A model generated the notes under the pieces. That model was not told the DNA's origin, searched no databases, and saw only the letters and a list, made by a program, of their open reading frames with translations. A DNA stretch of 64,000 nt from assembly GCA_013285825.1 (NCBI GenBank), contig JABDGV010000004.1, positions 1 through 64,000 of the forward strand, given 5' to 3'. The stretch comes from Bacteroidota bacterium. Its GTDB lineage: Bacteria; Chlamydiota; Chlamydiia; Chlamydiales; FEN-1388. Shown here piece by piece: positions 15,139 through 23,427 of the stretch (within the stretch, counting starts at the first letter, position 1; every line of letters starts with the position of its first letter). A program made the position numbers and the translations under genes.

Positions 15139-16539
15139 ATGCGCATTACAGATCTTTTGCATGAAGCAAAAGAGCTCGAGAGAGTCACGTTATTAAAAAG
15201 CTTAAAAACAGTGCTCTCTCGTGTGCGCAAAGATTCTGAATTTTCACAAGAATGCAACGAAGTTGTAGATGGAGGCATCAGGCCTTCAAGGAAGCTTAAA
15301 AAGCTTTTTACACGTCTTCGTTCCTTTTATACGAGCGAAGGCTATTTACTTAAGAAAAATGAAGAGAGCCATTCAGATATTGAGCTTGCCCATTCCTTAA
15401 CCCTCTGTCCATTTACAGAAACGATCAATTGGTCCTCCTTCCTCAAGTTGGTTCAGCCCGCATCTAATGGAAAACTGTTGCAAAAACTCTCTGAAAGGAG
15501 AGAGGCTTTGGTGCATCTTGGGGCTTATGAAAAAGACCGTTCGTTAAGCTACTTGATACGTCATCCACATATATTCATGAGGGCATTTCGAAGCCACCCT
15601 CTTGGCCATTTTCTTTTGGGATGGGCCTTTCCCTATGATCCTCGCATGGCAGAAAACTACCCTTGTCTTCTCTTTGAAGAGAAAAAAGAGCATGGATCAA
15701 TATTATTTTCGATCACTCCGACGCCAAGTATTGGCCTTGAAACAAGCCTTGAAGCGACCACTCTTCTACAGGCGCTAGCTAATAGGCAACTCGGAGGAGA
15801 AAGCAGCTTTCGTCCTCATCTGAAAGCATGGGTCTATGTAAATCTGCAGAGCTTGAAGATGAGCATTGAGTCGGACAGATCAAAATCTCTTATGCAATTA
15901 AACGAACGCTTTCAAGGGCTCTTTTATGGGATCACGCTCGATGTAAATTCATTTTTCTATCAATTTTATGAAGAAGAGCAGTTTGGATCAGAATTTATTG
16001 AGCAGATTCGTAGGTGGGTTTTAGATAGAGATAACTACTCATTGAACACGAGAACAGGTCACTATTTCCCAATCCCTGAAGATAAAAGAGGGCTTTGGGA
16101 ATCGGCTATAAGAAATATTTCTGAAGAGGCAGCAGGATGCATACAAGCTGGGTCCGAGCAGGCAAAGGTACGAGCATATAAAGAGCTTATCTTGGTAAGT
16201 CTTGTCCGGCTTTGGCAGGGATATGTATATGGGATTTTCAAGCAGCGTAGTGAGCCTTTTGAGCTGTTATCAACCGTTGCATGTAAAGAGTGCATCGATC
16301 GCGGGGGCAAATTGAATGCCGAGCTTGTCTGGGCATTGGATAAATCAAGTGACGAAGAGCGCGAAGCTAAATCCATAGCCCTCTTTTATGGTAGAGCTCT
16401 TCTTGCTCGAAAGCGAATGATTCAAAAGCATCGCTCAGATGCCTTCTTCGATTTGGTTCAATGTTGTTCAAAAGAAGATGTCGAACGTCTTTGTCATCAC
16501 GCATTTAGATTGGGAGTGGGTATATGGACAAGCTATTGA
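15139..16539 (+). CDS. hypothetical protein upstream of nfo
   Basis: A 466-residue cytosolic protein that I do not recognise. It is rich in Leu, Glu, Arg and Lys and looks mostly helical. I choose ATG 15139 over an in-frame TTG at 15118 because the latter falls inside the palindromic element. No signal peptide or membrane segment. Near the C-terminus there are scattered Cys (ACKECIDRGG, CCSKEDVERLC) without a clear zinc motif. The stop overlaps the nfo start by 16 bases, so both are in one operon that continues to asnS. Confidence 0.65.
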   Translation: MRITDLLHEAKELERVTLLKSLKTVLSRVRKDSEFSQECNEVVDGGIRPSRKLKKLFTRLRSFYTSEGYLLKKNEESHSDIELAHSLTLCPFTETINWSSFLKLVQPASNGKLLQKLSERREALVHLGAYEKDRSLSYLIRHPHIFMRAFRSHPLGHFLLGWAFPYDPRMAENYPCLLFEEKKEHGSILFSITPTPSIGLETSLEATTLLQALANRQLGGESSFRPHLKAWVYVNLQSLKMSIESDRSKSLMQLNERFQGLFYGITLDVNSFFYQFYEEEQFGSEFIEQIRRWVLDRDNYSLNTRTGHYFPIPEDKRGLWESAIRNISEEAAGCIQAGSEQAKVRAYKELILVSLVRLWQGYVYGIFKQRSEPFELLSTVACKECIDRGGKLNAELVWALDKSSDEEREAKSIALFYGRALLARKRMIQKHRSDAFFDLVQCCSKEDVERLCHHAFRLGVGIWTSY

Positions 16540-17369
16540 TAGGCGCTCACACATCGGCTGCAGGCGGAGTTCATAATGCAATTTATGAAGGGGCAAAAAT
16601 TGGCGCCACAACCGTTCAGCTCTTTACTGCCAACCAGCGGCAATGGGCTTCAAAACCTATTTCAGATGAGCAAGCAGCGCTTTTCGAGCAGGCGCTAAAA
16701 GAGACTGGTCTTTCTCATATTATGAGCCACGACAGCTATTTGATTAATTTGGGCGCACCTAATCTTGAAATTTTGGAGAAGAGCAGGTCGGCATTTCATC
16801 AAGAAATCGAGCGCTGTTTAAAGCTTAAGTTGACTTTCATGAATTTCCACCCTGGCGCTGCTCTTGACACGCCCATTGAAACATGCCTCAATACTATTGT
16901 TGAGAGTCTGCTAGAGACTAAGAAGCTCATGCAAGATTCATCCCTTACTCTTTTGGTGGAAGCAACGGCAGGTCAAGGATCGACTGTTGGAAAAAGCTTT
17001 GAAGAGTTAGGATTTATAGTCTCAAGAGTAAAAGATCATCTGCCGATTGGGATCTGTATCGATACCTGCCATATTTTTGCGGCAGGCTACGATATTCGAA
17101 CAGAGGCTGGGCTGAATAAGGTGCTTCAAGAGTTTGATGAAAAGGTGGGCCTCAAATATTTGAAGGCGATGCACCTTAATGATTCTATGAAGGGCTGCGG
17201 CTCTCGTGTTGATCGGCATAGTGATCTGGGAAAGGGCGAGATTGGCTTAGAAGCATTCACTCATATAATGAGATCAAGCAAGCTGAAAACGATCCCTAAA
17301 TACTTAGAGACTCCAGGCGGTCCTGAAATATGGGCCAAAGAAATTGCTTGGTTAAAACAACAGGTTTAA
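16524..17369 (+). CDS. nfo: endonuclease IV
   Basis: A 281-residue AP endonuclease that cuts 5' to abasic sites in base-excision repair. Family motifs: [14 protein letters not shown] at the N-terminus; FHPGAA (metal-binding His); VEATAGQG (Glu ligand); [15 protein letters not shown] (Asp and His ligands); and [20 protein letters not shown] (His, Asp and His ligands). All expected residues for the three-zinc site are present. The ATG overlaps the end of the previous gene; asnS follows 11 bases after the stop. This is CT625 in Chlamydia, next to murJ. Confidence 0.96.
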   Translation: MDKLLIGAHTSAAGGVHNAIYEGAKIGATTVQLFTANQRQWASKPISDEQAALFEQALKETGLSHIMSHDSYLINLGAPNLEILEKSRSAFHQEIERCLKLKLTFMNFHPGAALDTPIETCLNTIVESLLETKKLMQDSSLTLLVEATAGQGSTVGKSFEELGFIVSRVKDHLPIGICIDTCHIFAAGYDIRTEAGLNKVLQEFDEKVGLKYLKAMHLNDSMKGCGSRVDRHSDLGKGEIGLEAFTHIMRSSKLKTIPKYLETPGGPEIWAKEIAWLKQQV

Positions 17370-17379
17370 AAGGTTCCTT

Positions 17380-18780
17380 ATGCGTACGAAGGTTAAATTC
17401 CTCATCGATCCAAACAATATCCCTAAGACTGTTGGAAATGAATATACAGTCAAAGGGTGGGTCAAGACTGTCCGAGATCAGAAGACATTTACCTTCATCG
17501 AGATTAATGATGGCTCCTGCTTTGGCAACCTTCAGGTGATAGCTGATGCAAACCTGCCTGATTTTAAAGCTATGATTGCAAAGCTTACGACGGGTGCTTC
17601 TGTTGCTGTCACGGGAGTTATTATTGAAAGCCCTGGACAAAATCAGCATATCGAACTTCGCGCTCAAAGCTTGAAGGTGTTAGGTGGAGCAGACCCTGAA
17701 AGCTATCCCTTACAGAAAAAGCGCCACTCGTTTGAGTTTTTGAGAACGATTGCACACCTTCGTCCGAGAACCAATACGTTTGGAGCAGTTGCTCGCGTAC
17801 GTAACGCTTTGGCATTTGCAACGCACGCCTTTTTTCAGTCGCGCGGGTTTCTCTATATCAACACGCCTATCATCACCGCTGCAGACTGTGAAGGGGCAGG
17901 GCAGATGTTTCAGGTTACAACACTTGATTTAAAAGCGCCCGCAAAAACAAAAGAGGGGGCAATCGATTACGCTCAAGACTTCTTTGGAAAACCGACCTAT
18001 CTGACCGTTTCAGGGCAGTTGAACGGTGAAAGCTATGCCTGCGCCCTTTCAGATGTGTATACTTTTGGACCCACTTTCCGAGCTGAAAACTCCAATACTG
18101 CGCGCCATTTGGCTGAATTTTGGATGATTGAGCCTGAGCTTGCCTTTGCAGATCTTCAAGATAATATGGAGTGTGCCGAAACCTACATTAAGTACATTTT
18201 GAAGTACGTGCTCGAGACCTGTCCAGATGATATGAAGTTCTTCAATCAGTATATTGAACCTGGAATCATTGAGCGCCTTGAAAAGGTGATCAATACTCCT
18301 TTTGAGCATGCGACGTATACCTATGCAATTCGGATTTTAGAGAAGTCAGGCAAGAAGTTTGAATTTCCCGTTTCATGGGGCGTCGACCTCCAATCAGAAC
18401 ATGAGCGCTATTTGACTGAAGAGTTTTTCCAAAAGCCCGTCATCTTAACCGACTATCCCCGCAAGCTGAAAGCATTCTACATGCGTGACAATTCGGATGG
18501 TAAGACCGTTGCAGCTATGGATGTGCTTGTGCCGAAAATCGGCGAGATTATTGGCGGAAGCCAGAGGGAAGAGCGGATTGATGTTCTGGACAAGAAGATG
18601 CGCGAATTTGGCTTATCTCCAGAGTCTTACTGGTGGTACATGGAGCTTAGAAAGTATGGTTCGGTGCCGCATGCAGGCTTTGGAGCTGGATTTGAGCGCC
18701 TTGTGCAGTTTGCAACTGGCCTTGACAACATCCGCGACGTCATCCCATTCCCGAGGTTTCCAGGTAAGGCAGATTTCTAA
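17380..18780 (+). CDS. asnS: asparaginyl-tRNA synthetase
   Basis: A 466-residue class IIb aminoacyl-tRNA synthetase, the usual AsnRS length. The N-terminal OB fold carries [20 protein letters not shown]. Motif 2 appears as [20 protein letters not shown] with the AsnRS-specific ENSNT...EFWMIEPE, and motif 3 as [21 protein letters not shown]. It charges tRNA-Asn with Asn directly. Chlamydia trachomatis lacks this enzyme and uses GatCAB on Asp-tRNA-Asn, so this lineage differs from it or has both routes. The gene is last in the operon, followed by dispersed repeats. Confidence 0.95.
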   Translation: MRTKVKFLIDPNNIPKTVGNEYTVKGWVKTVRDQKTFTFIEINDGSCFGNLQVIADANLPDFKAMIAKLTTGASVAVTGVIIESPGQNQHIELRAQSLKVLGGADPESYPLQKKRHSFEFLRTIAHLRPRTNTFGAVARVRNALAFATHAFFQSRGFLYINTPIITAADCEGAGQMFQVTTLDLKAPAKTKEGAIDYAQDFFGKPTYLTVSGQLNGESYACALSDVYTFGPTFRAENSNTARHLAEFWMIEPELAFADLQDNMECAETYIKYILKYVLETCPDDMKFFNQYIEPGIIERLEKVINTPFEHATYTYAIRILEKSGKKFEFPVSWGVDLQSEHERYLTEEFFQKPVILTDYPRKLKAFYMRDNSDGKTVAAMDVLVPKIGEIIGGSQREERIDVLDKKMREFGLSPESYWWYMELRKYGSVPHAGFGAGFERLVQFATGLDNIRDVIPFPRFPGKADF

Positions 18781-18784
18781 ACCA

Positions 18785-18945
18785 TAATTTACCACAGAGA
18801 TCACAGAGCCCACAGAGGGAGAAATTAATCTCATTTTTCTGTGGGCTCTGCCAGGTTCGATTCCTAATTATTTAACAACACACAAAGAACACGTGAAATT
18901 TCAACACGGAAAAACTTGACTTCCGTGTGCTTCCGTGTTGGTTTC
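18785..18945. repeat. CACAGAG dispersed repeat and short inverted repeat
   Basis: The stretch between asnS and the toxin-antitoxin operon holds TACCACAGAGATCACAGAGC (from about 18790) with CTGTGGGCTCTG in inverted form near 18840. It then has CAACACGGA (18902) with its complement TCCGTGTTG (18932-18940). The first unit recurs in opposite orientation at 39494-39531. No gene is seen. Confidence 0.65.
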
Positions 18946-19040
18946 TTATCCAAATCATGACAAAGCTCAATTTTACTCTATTAGTCATAAAAGTAGTTTC
19001 ATCAAGATTCAAATGATCAGTAGTAATTACTTTGTCTTGA

Positions 19041-19067
19041 ATGTTATAACATGTTATGTTATAACAT
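19041..19067 (+). promoter_or_regulatory. double palindromic operator of the toxin-antitoxin operon
   Basis: Two exact copies of the perfect palindrome ATGTTATAACAT at 19041-19052 and 19056-19067, centres 15 bases apart. TTGTCT (19032-19037) and TATGTT (19055-19060), 17 bases apart, form a plausible promoter overlapped by the repeats. Ribbon-helix-helix antitoxins bind such tandem sites and repress their own operon. Confidence 0.75.
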
Positions 19068-19088
19068 AGATAGAAGGTGGAGGTCATC

Positions 19089-19328
19089 ATGAACTTCAAT
19101 GTCTACATTCCTAAAGATAAGGGAGACAAAATTACTAAGGTGGCTAAAACAATGCATCGCAGCCGCAATTCTATTATTAATGAAGCTTTAGATGAGTGGC
19201 TGGGTAGGCATTTACCCTCAAAATGGCCCTCTAAGTTTTTTGATTTTAAGCCTATTGATGATGTTCCAGATTTTAAACTGATCAGATCTGAACTGAAGGA
19301 TCAAAGACCTGAGGATCCCTTGGCATGA
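19089..19328 (+). CDS. ribbon-helix-helix antitoxin (VapB-type)
   Basis: A 79-residue protein. ATG 19089 is chosen because GGAGG lies 5 bases before it; an in-frame GTG at 19077 overlaps that site. The N-terminal half is a CopG/RHH fold: a short beta strand (NFNVYIPKD), then helices around DKITKVAKTMHRSRNSIINEALDEWL. The acidic, Pro-rich C-terminal tail (FKPIDDVPDFKLI) would wrap the toxin. The stop overlaps the toxin start by 4 bases. It is expected to neutralise the PIN toxin and repress the operon at the double palindrome. Confidence 0.85.
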   Translation: MNFNVYIPKDKGDKITKVAKTMHRSRNSIINEALDEWLGRHLPSKWPSKFFDFKPIDDVPDFKLIRSELKDQRPEDPLA

Positions 19329-19729
19329 ACTATTTGCTTGATACCTGTGTCGTTTCAGATTTTTTCAAAAAAATACCTTCTGTCATTGCTCATTTTAAGC
19401 AACATTCACCTAAACAACTCTACCTTTCCACTATTTCAGTAATGGAAGTTGAGTATGGCTTGTTCCTTAATAAGGAACGCGAATTAAAGATTCGTCCTTT
19501 ATGGGAGGTATTACTTGAGAATATTCAGATCGTGCCTTTATCAGAGCTTTCCGCTCGAGCTGCAGCCACTTTAAGAGCGCAGTTAAAAATTGCCGGGGCT
19601 CCAATTGGTCCTTATGATATTTTGCTTGCAGGTACTGCTTTAGCTCACAATTTTACACTGGTTACTTCTAATATGCATGAATTTAAACGAATTCCAGAAA
19701 TAATAGCTGAAGACTGGAGAATAAATTGA
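19325..19729 (+). CDS. vapC: PIN-domain ribonuclease toxin (VapC-type)
   Basis: A 134-residue PIN-domain protein. It begins MNYLLDTCVVSDFFKK (catalytic Asp6), has SVMEVEYGLFL (Glu), and PIGPYDILLAGTAL (Asp), then LVTSNMHEFKRI with the usual TxN/S-x-x-(D/E)F end. These are the acidic residues that hold Mg in VapC toxins, which usually cut tRNA or rRNA. The ATG overlaps the antitoxin stop (ATGA), typical for such operons. The pair lies in an intergenic repeat zone, a common site of acquired genes. Confidence 0.9.
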   Translation: MNYLLDTCVVSDFFKKIPSVIAHFKQHSPKQLYLSTISVMEVEYGLFLNKERELKIRPLWEVLLENIQIVPLSELSARAAATLRAQLKIAGAPIGPYDILLAGTALAHNFTLVTSNMHEFKRIPEIIAEDWRIN

Positions 19730-19748
19730 AATCAATAAAGGTTTTCCT

Positions 19749-20255
19749 ATGTGGCTTCTAGCGCTCATTCCATTTAGCCTTCAGGGGCTTGCTATCGGTT
19801 TTGATGAAATCTACTTTCATTGGAAGCGGGGGCTGCCAAGATGGGAGCGCATTGGCCATCCGCTCGATACCTTTAGCTTATTAGTTTGCCTTCTTTTTAC
19901 GCTGTACGTGCCCTTCACCGACCTCAGCATGAAGGTCTATATTGGTTTAGCGGTTCTTTCCTGCATAATGGTCACGAAGGATGAGTTTGTCCATAAAGAG
20001 CACTGTCCAGCTACTGAAAACTGGCTTCACGCCTGCCTTTTCATCCTCCACCCTATTACCCTAATTGTTGCAGGCTTAATTTGGCCCGTGATTCAGGGTG
20101 CGGCCCTTCCTGTTTGGATCTTATCCTGGCTCGATAACGCTCCAGCTTTGGAATGGTTTCTGTTTAGTCAGGCTATCTTGATTGCTCTCTTCATGCTGTA
20201 TCAAATCATCTTCTGGAACTTCATATGGAAAGACGAACCGGTTCTCAAGTTCTAA
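19749..20255 (+). CDS. polytopic membrane protein with conserved-looking His/Asp/Glu motifs (polyketide set)
   Basis: A 168-residue protein with about four to five membrane segments. Three polar motifs lie at the ends of the segments: HWKRGLPRWERIGHPLDT (residues ~24-41), TKDEFVHKEHCPATENWLHA (~79-98) and FILHP. Clustered His with Asp/Glu beside membranes recall diiron membrane oxygenases (hydroxylase or desaturase type), but the exact spacing of known families is not met. It starts 19 bases after vapC and overlaps the following methyltransferase start by 31 bases. The genes are thus tightly coupled, and it probably acts on the same lipid or polyketide. The enzymatic role is inference. Confidence 0.65.
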   Translation: MWLLALIPFSLQGLAIGFDEIYFHWKRGLPRWERIGHPLDTFSLLVCLLFTLYVPFTDLSMKVYIGLAVLSCIMVTKDEFVHKEHCPATENWLHACLFILHPITLIVAGLIWPVIQGAALPVWILSWLDNAPALEWFLFSQAILIALFMLYQIIFWNFIWKDEPVLKF

Positions 20256-20983
20256 TAAACAACGATTTTTACGAAACGCTTGGAGATGAGTGGTATACGG
20301 CAACTGACCATCCGATAGCTCTACTGCGGGCTGAAAACCGCGTTAGAACTCGCTGGATAGCTCAAGATATTGATAAATATCAGGGCAAAAGTGCAAAAGT
20401 CCTGGACGTTGGCTGTGGAGCAGGATTTCTTACCAATTATTTAAGCCTTCAAGGCTATGGTGTGACAGGAATTGATCTCTCACAAAATAGCTTGGAAGTG
20501 GCTTTAAGATATGATGAATCTAAGCGAGTTCAATACCTTTTGGCTGATGCCTACAAACTTCCCTTTGCAGATGGATCATTTGATGTTGTCTGTGCAATGG
20601 ATATCCTCGAGCATGTGGATAATCCTACTAAGCTTATTTCTGAAGGCTCAAGGGTCTTAAGCCCTGGTGGCCGTTTCTTTTTTCATACGTTTAATCGAAA
20701 CTTCCTCAGCTATTTCATGGTGATTAAGGGCGTTGATTGGTTTTTAAAGAACGCTCCTCCTCACATGCATGTCTACAACTTGTTTATCACGCCAAAAGAG
20801 CTTACATCTATCTGTAAGGCTGAGCACCTCAAAATCGATGATATGCGCGGATTTATCCCAGATATGTTCACTAGGGCCTTTTGGAATATGCTTCATACAG
20901 GAAAAGTATCGGACGATTTTCGATTTAAATTCACAAAATGCTTATTGACAGGCTACTGCGGATCAGCATCCAAGTTTTTCTAA
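20225..20983 (+). CDS. UbiG-like SAM-dependent O-methyltransferase (polyketide set)
   Basis: A 252-residue class I methyltransferase. Motif I is VLDVGCGAGFLTNYL, with GIDLSQNSLEVA (motif post I) and FDVVCAMDILEHVDNP (motif II/III). The N-terminus NNDFYETLGDEWYTATDHP and GKVSDDFRF resemble UbiG, which O-methylates polyprenyl phenols; the phrase LRAENRVRTRWI is also UbiG-like. It is paired with a type III polyketide synthase, so methylation of a phenol or pyrone made by that enzyme is a reasonable guess. Its stop overlaps the convergent polyketide synthase gene by 21 bases. Confidence 0.8.
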   Translation: MERRTGSQVLINNDFYETLGDEWYTATDHPIALLRAENRVRTRWIAQDIDKYQGKSAKVLDVGCGAGFLTNYLSLQGYGVTGIDLSQNSLEVALRYDESKRVQYLLADAYKLPFADGSFDVVCAMDILEHVDNPTKLISEGSRVLSPGGRFFFHTFNRNFLSYFMVIKGVDWFLKNAPPHMHVYNLFITPKELTSICKAEHLKIDDMRGFIPDMFTRAFWNMLHTGKVSDDFRFKFTKCLLTGYCGSASKFF

Positions 20984-22105
20984 CAGGGCGCCTGCAATCG
21001 TAAGCCCAGGACCGAATGCTAAACTGACTATTTTTGTCTTATTGGGGACTGTGGGATCTTTATAGATAGCCTCCCAAATATGAGGAAGAGTTGCAGAGGA
21101 CATATTGCCATACTTTTGCAGGATTGTCTTACTTGCTTTTACCTGTGCATCACTAATCTGAAGAATTTTCTGAGCCTGCTCAACAATCTTCGGGCCACCA
21201 GGATGGATGGCAAAAAGAGCATGTTCAAGGATCTCATCTATGGGGATGTTTGCTTGTTTGCAGAGCTTTTCGACAAAAGGTTTAATATGCTGGCTTATGA
21301 GCATTGGAATTTCTTTGGCGAGGATAAATTGGAATCCCCAATCGGTCATCGACCAAGCCATGGCACCAAGAGAATTTGGAATAATCTCTTCAGCAATGGA
21401 TATAATTTTCAATCCCTCTGCTGCGCTATCTTCGGGATTTAGAGAATATTTCATGAATCCATCGGCAAAGAGGCTTTGGGCGACGAGCTGATCAGGTTCA
21501 TGAAGGAGAGGGTTGATATGGAGCGAGCAGAGTTCTGTGTGGACCACATCCGTTCTCTTGCCATCTAATTGAACAAATCCAGATCCGATTCGCAAAGCTG
21601 GAATAGATGCATAGCAGCCCATATGGTAGGCGTGAGTGATTGTGGTTGACCCTAGCCAGTTGCGAATGGATGCAATACGCTGTGCTGGGCTTGGAGATAC
21701 ATATCCTGTACAGCTCACATGCAGTATGTTTGATGGGCAGTTGTGTGAATCTGGGTAGTATTTTTCAAATATCTTACCGACTATTTCTGAGTGGACTTCC
21801 TGCCGTTTTTGCAGGCCTACACCTGTTGGGAAGTCATCCAGTCTGTAGATCACCATTTCATTCCAATTATGGTGTAAAAAATCAGGAATGACGTGCCCTC
21901 TTTGACGGATCTCCGTTGATTTACATCCTACATGATCAACGAGAGCTTCCATCTGTTTTTGAAACTTGTGATCATCTTTACCCTGCTTGACCGATTCAGC
22001 TTTAGTATGGGCGTGAATAAGCCAATCAAGGGTAGTGTCGTGGGCCGATTCAAAGGGTGGACGAAGTTTATGAAAATCGGTTATGACGCATGAATTGGCA
22101 TCCAT
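20963..22105 (-). CDS. type III polyketide synthase (chalcone/stilbene synthase-like)
   Basis: A 380-residue thiolase-fold enzyme. The Cys-His-Asn triad is complete: C164 in HAYHMGCYASIPALRIG, H301 in FAIHPGGPKIVEQ and N334 in LQKYGNMSSATLPHIW. The C-terminal AFGPGLTI loop matches the G-F/A-G-P-G loop of the family. Such enzymes extend acyl-CoA with malonyl-CoA to give alkylpyrones, alkylresorcinols or chalcones. The gene is convergent with the methyltransferase and 66 bases downstream of the Cys-protease-like gene; a TATAAT on the minus strand (22169-22164) could be its own promoter. The product cannot be deduced from sequence. Confidence 0.92.
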   Translation of the reverse strand: MDANSCVITDFHKLRPPFESAHDTTLDWLIHAHTKAESVKQGKDDHKFQKQMEALVDHVGCKSTEIRQRGHVIPDFLHHNWNEMVIYRLDDFPTGVGLQKRQEVHSEIVGKIFEKYYPDSHNCPSNILHVSCTGYVSPSPAQRIASIRNWLGSTTITHAYHMGCYASIPALRIGSGFVQLDGKRTDVVHTELCSLHINPLLHEPDQLVAQSLFADGFMKYSLNPEDSAAEGLKIISIAEEIIPNSLGAMAWSMTDWGFQFILAKEIPMLISQHIKPFVEKLCKQANIPIDEILEHALFAIHPGGPKIVEQAQKILQISDAQVKASKTILQKYGNMSSATLPHIWEAIYKDPTVPNKTKIVSLAFGPGLTIAGALLEKLGC

Positions 22106-22171
22106 GATGATTCTTGCCTTTTAAAAATAAAGAGCAGGATAGTCGATGGTAATAAACTTAGCTATTATATC

Positions 22172-23413
22172 TTACCTATTAGCAATTTTCTGTTCTAAAA
22201 ACTGTGTAAATTTATTGTAGAGGTCATTTCCAAGATTGTCATTCATATAGGTAAGCTTTGAAGCGATGCCGCAATTTCCAAACACCTGCATAGGGATCGA
22301 GGGAGGGTTTGGGGCGTTTGGAACCTGTTCTTTCGGAATTTCATGTGTTTGTTTGAAAGCTTCATATTTCGGAAAAATGAGTTTGTCCGATTCTGCATTA
22401 ACGCCATCGAAATTGAGCAGTTCATTGGAGAAGATAGATGAGAACTCATCTGAAAGAATGTCCTTTTTCGAAAAGATTGCTTGGTCAACAGTTGATGATA
22501 AGCTGGATTTTAAGGCATTTTTAAAACTATCGCCTTGATACATAGCTTTAGCTCCTTCCCATAAACCGGAAAGCAAGGAGCCTTCTTCTACTTTTGCAGC
22601 AAGTCCTGTGTTATAGCGGCGAAGACATAACTGGTCATTGTCAAGCATTCGCATTGAATACAAAACGGCGTGGCCAGATTCTTTTCCCTTAGCCATATGC
22701 GTCGCTGAAAATATCACCTCCACTTCAGACTTCATCTGATGTACTGCTTTATGGAGAGCGGCTGCCGCATTTGCAGGATACCATGGTTGGTTTTCATACC
22801 CTTGAATATGCTTATATTTCATTGCCTTCCAATTCACCTTTGAACTGAACTCAAATGCTGTGAGAAGCTGTTGCGTAGATTTTTTTTCCTCTGGTGTAAG
22901 CTTTTCTGAATGTATAAAATTGCGTAATTCGTTAGTAAAAAAAAGATCCGTGGAGAATATCTTTGTGCCTTCGATCTTCTTGATTTTATTAAAATCTTCC
23001 TGAGTTAAGGTCTTGGGGTCTTTAAGGCTGTAGTATATTTGGGTGAGAAAGTCTTTAGATTGAGTATCCGCTGTCAGATCTTTTTCTATATGATGTTTAC
23101 CCACGGCTTTTACAGAATATTGGGTGCGCTTTGTCCAGTAATCGAGGGTTAAGGTTTTTGCGAATACTTTAAGCTGTGAGATTTTTTTAACACATTTGAG
23201 CTGAGCTCTTTCTTCACTGCTTAAACCAATGCCGAAGAAATACAAGATTTTCCAAAGCAAATTTCGTCCTTTGTAGAGGGCATTTGTGTTCGATTGGTAG
23301 GACTGGCCGATTTCTTTAAGCGCATGTACGATCGCCGGGCTGATTTTGTGGGTTGTTCTGAGCTGCTCAAAGCCCTGTTCAAGGTATTTGTTGGCAGTTT
23401 CTACGGGTTGCAT
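22172..23413 (-). CDS. hypothetical protein with CE-clan-like cysteine protease motifs
   Basis: A 413-residue protein without signal peptide. The N-terminal ~220 residues are helical and Lys-rich. In the second half GHAVLYSMRMLDND (H248, D258) is followed, after about 115 residues, by MQVFGNCGIASKL (Q376, C381). The order His, acidic, Gln, Cys with Q-x4-C-G resembles Ulp1/SENP-type peptidases (CE clan), used by chlamydial deubiquitinases such as ChlaDub1, although here N replaces the usual D before Cys. A Pro/Asn-rich stretch (PNAPNPPSIP) precedes the Cys motif. It lies 14 bases after hemA. An effector protease is inference; no fold has been checked. Confidence 0.55.
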   Translation of the reverse strand: MQPVETANKYLEQGFEQLRTTHKISPAIVHALKEIGQSYQSNTNALYKGRNLLWKILYFFGIGLSSEERAQLKCVKKISQLKVFAKTLTLDYWTKRTQYSVKAVGKHHIEKDLTADTQSKDFLTQIYYSLKDPKTLTQEDFNKIKKIEGTKIFSTDLFFTNELRNFIHSEKLTPEEKKSTQQLLTAFEFSSKVNWKAMKYKHIQGYENQPWYPANAAAALHKAVHQMKSEVEVIFSATHMAKGKESGHAVLYSMRMLDNDQLCLRRYNTGLAAKVEEGSLLSGLWEGAKAMYQGDSFKNALKSSLSSTVDQAIFSKKDILSDEFSSIFSNELLNFDGVNAESDKLIFPKYEAFKQTHEIPKEQVPNAPNPPSIPMQVFGNCGIASKLTYMNDNLGNDLYNKFTQFLEQKIANR

Positions 23414-23427
23414 TTTGCACCTTTAGA

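Noticed and set aside
18785-18945. Insertion sequence next to the toxin-antitoxin operon
   Set aside because: Only short dispersed repeats are found; no transposase frame exists.
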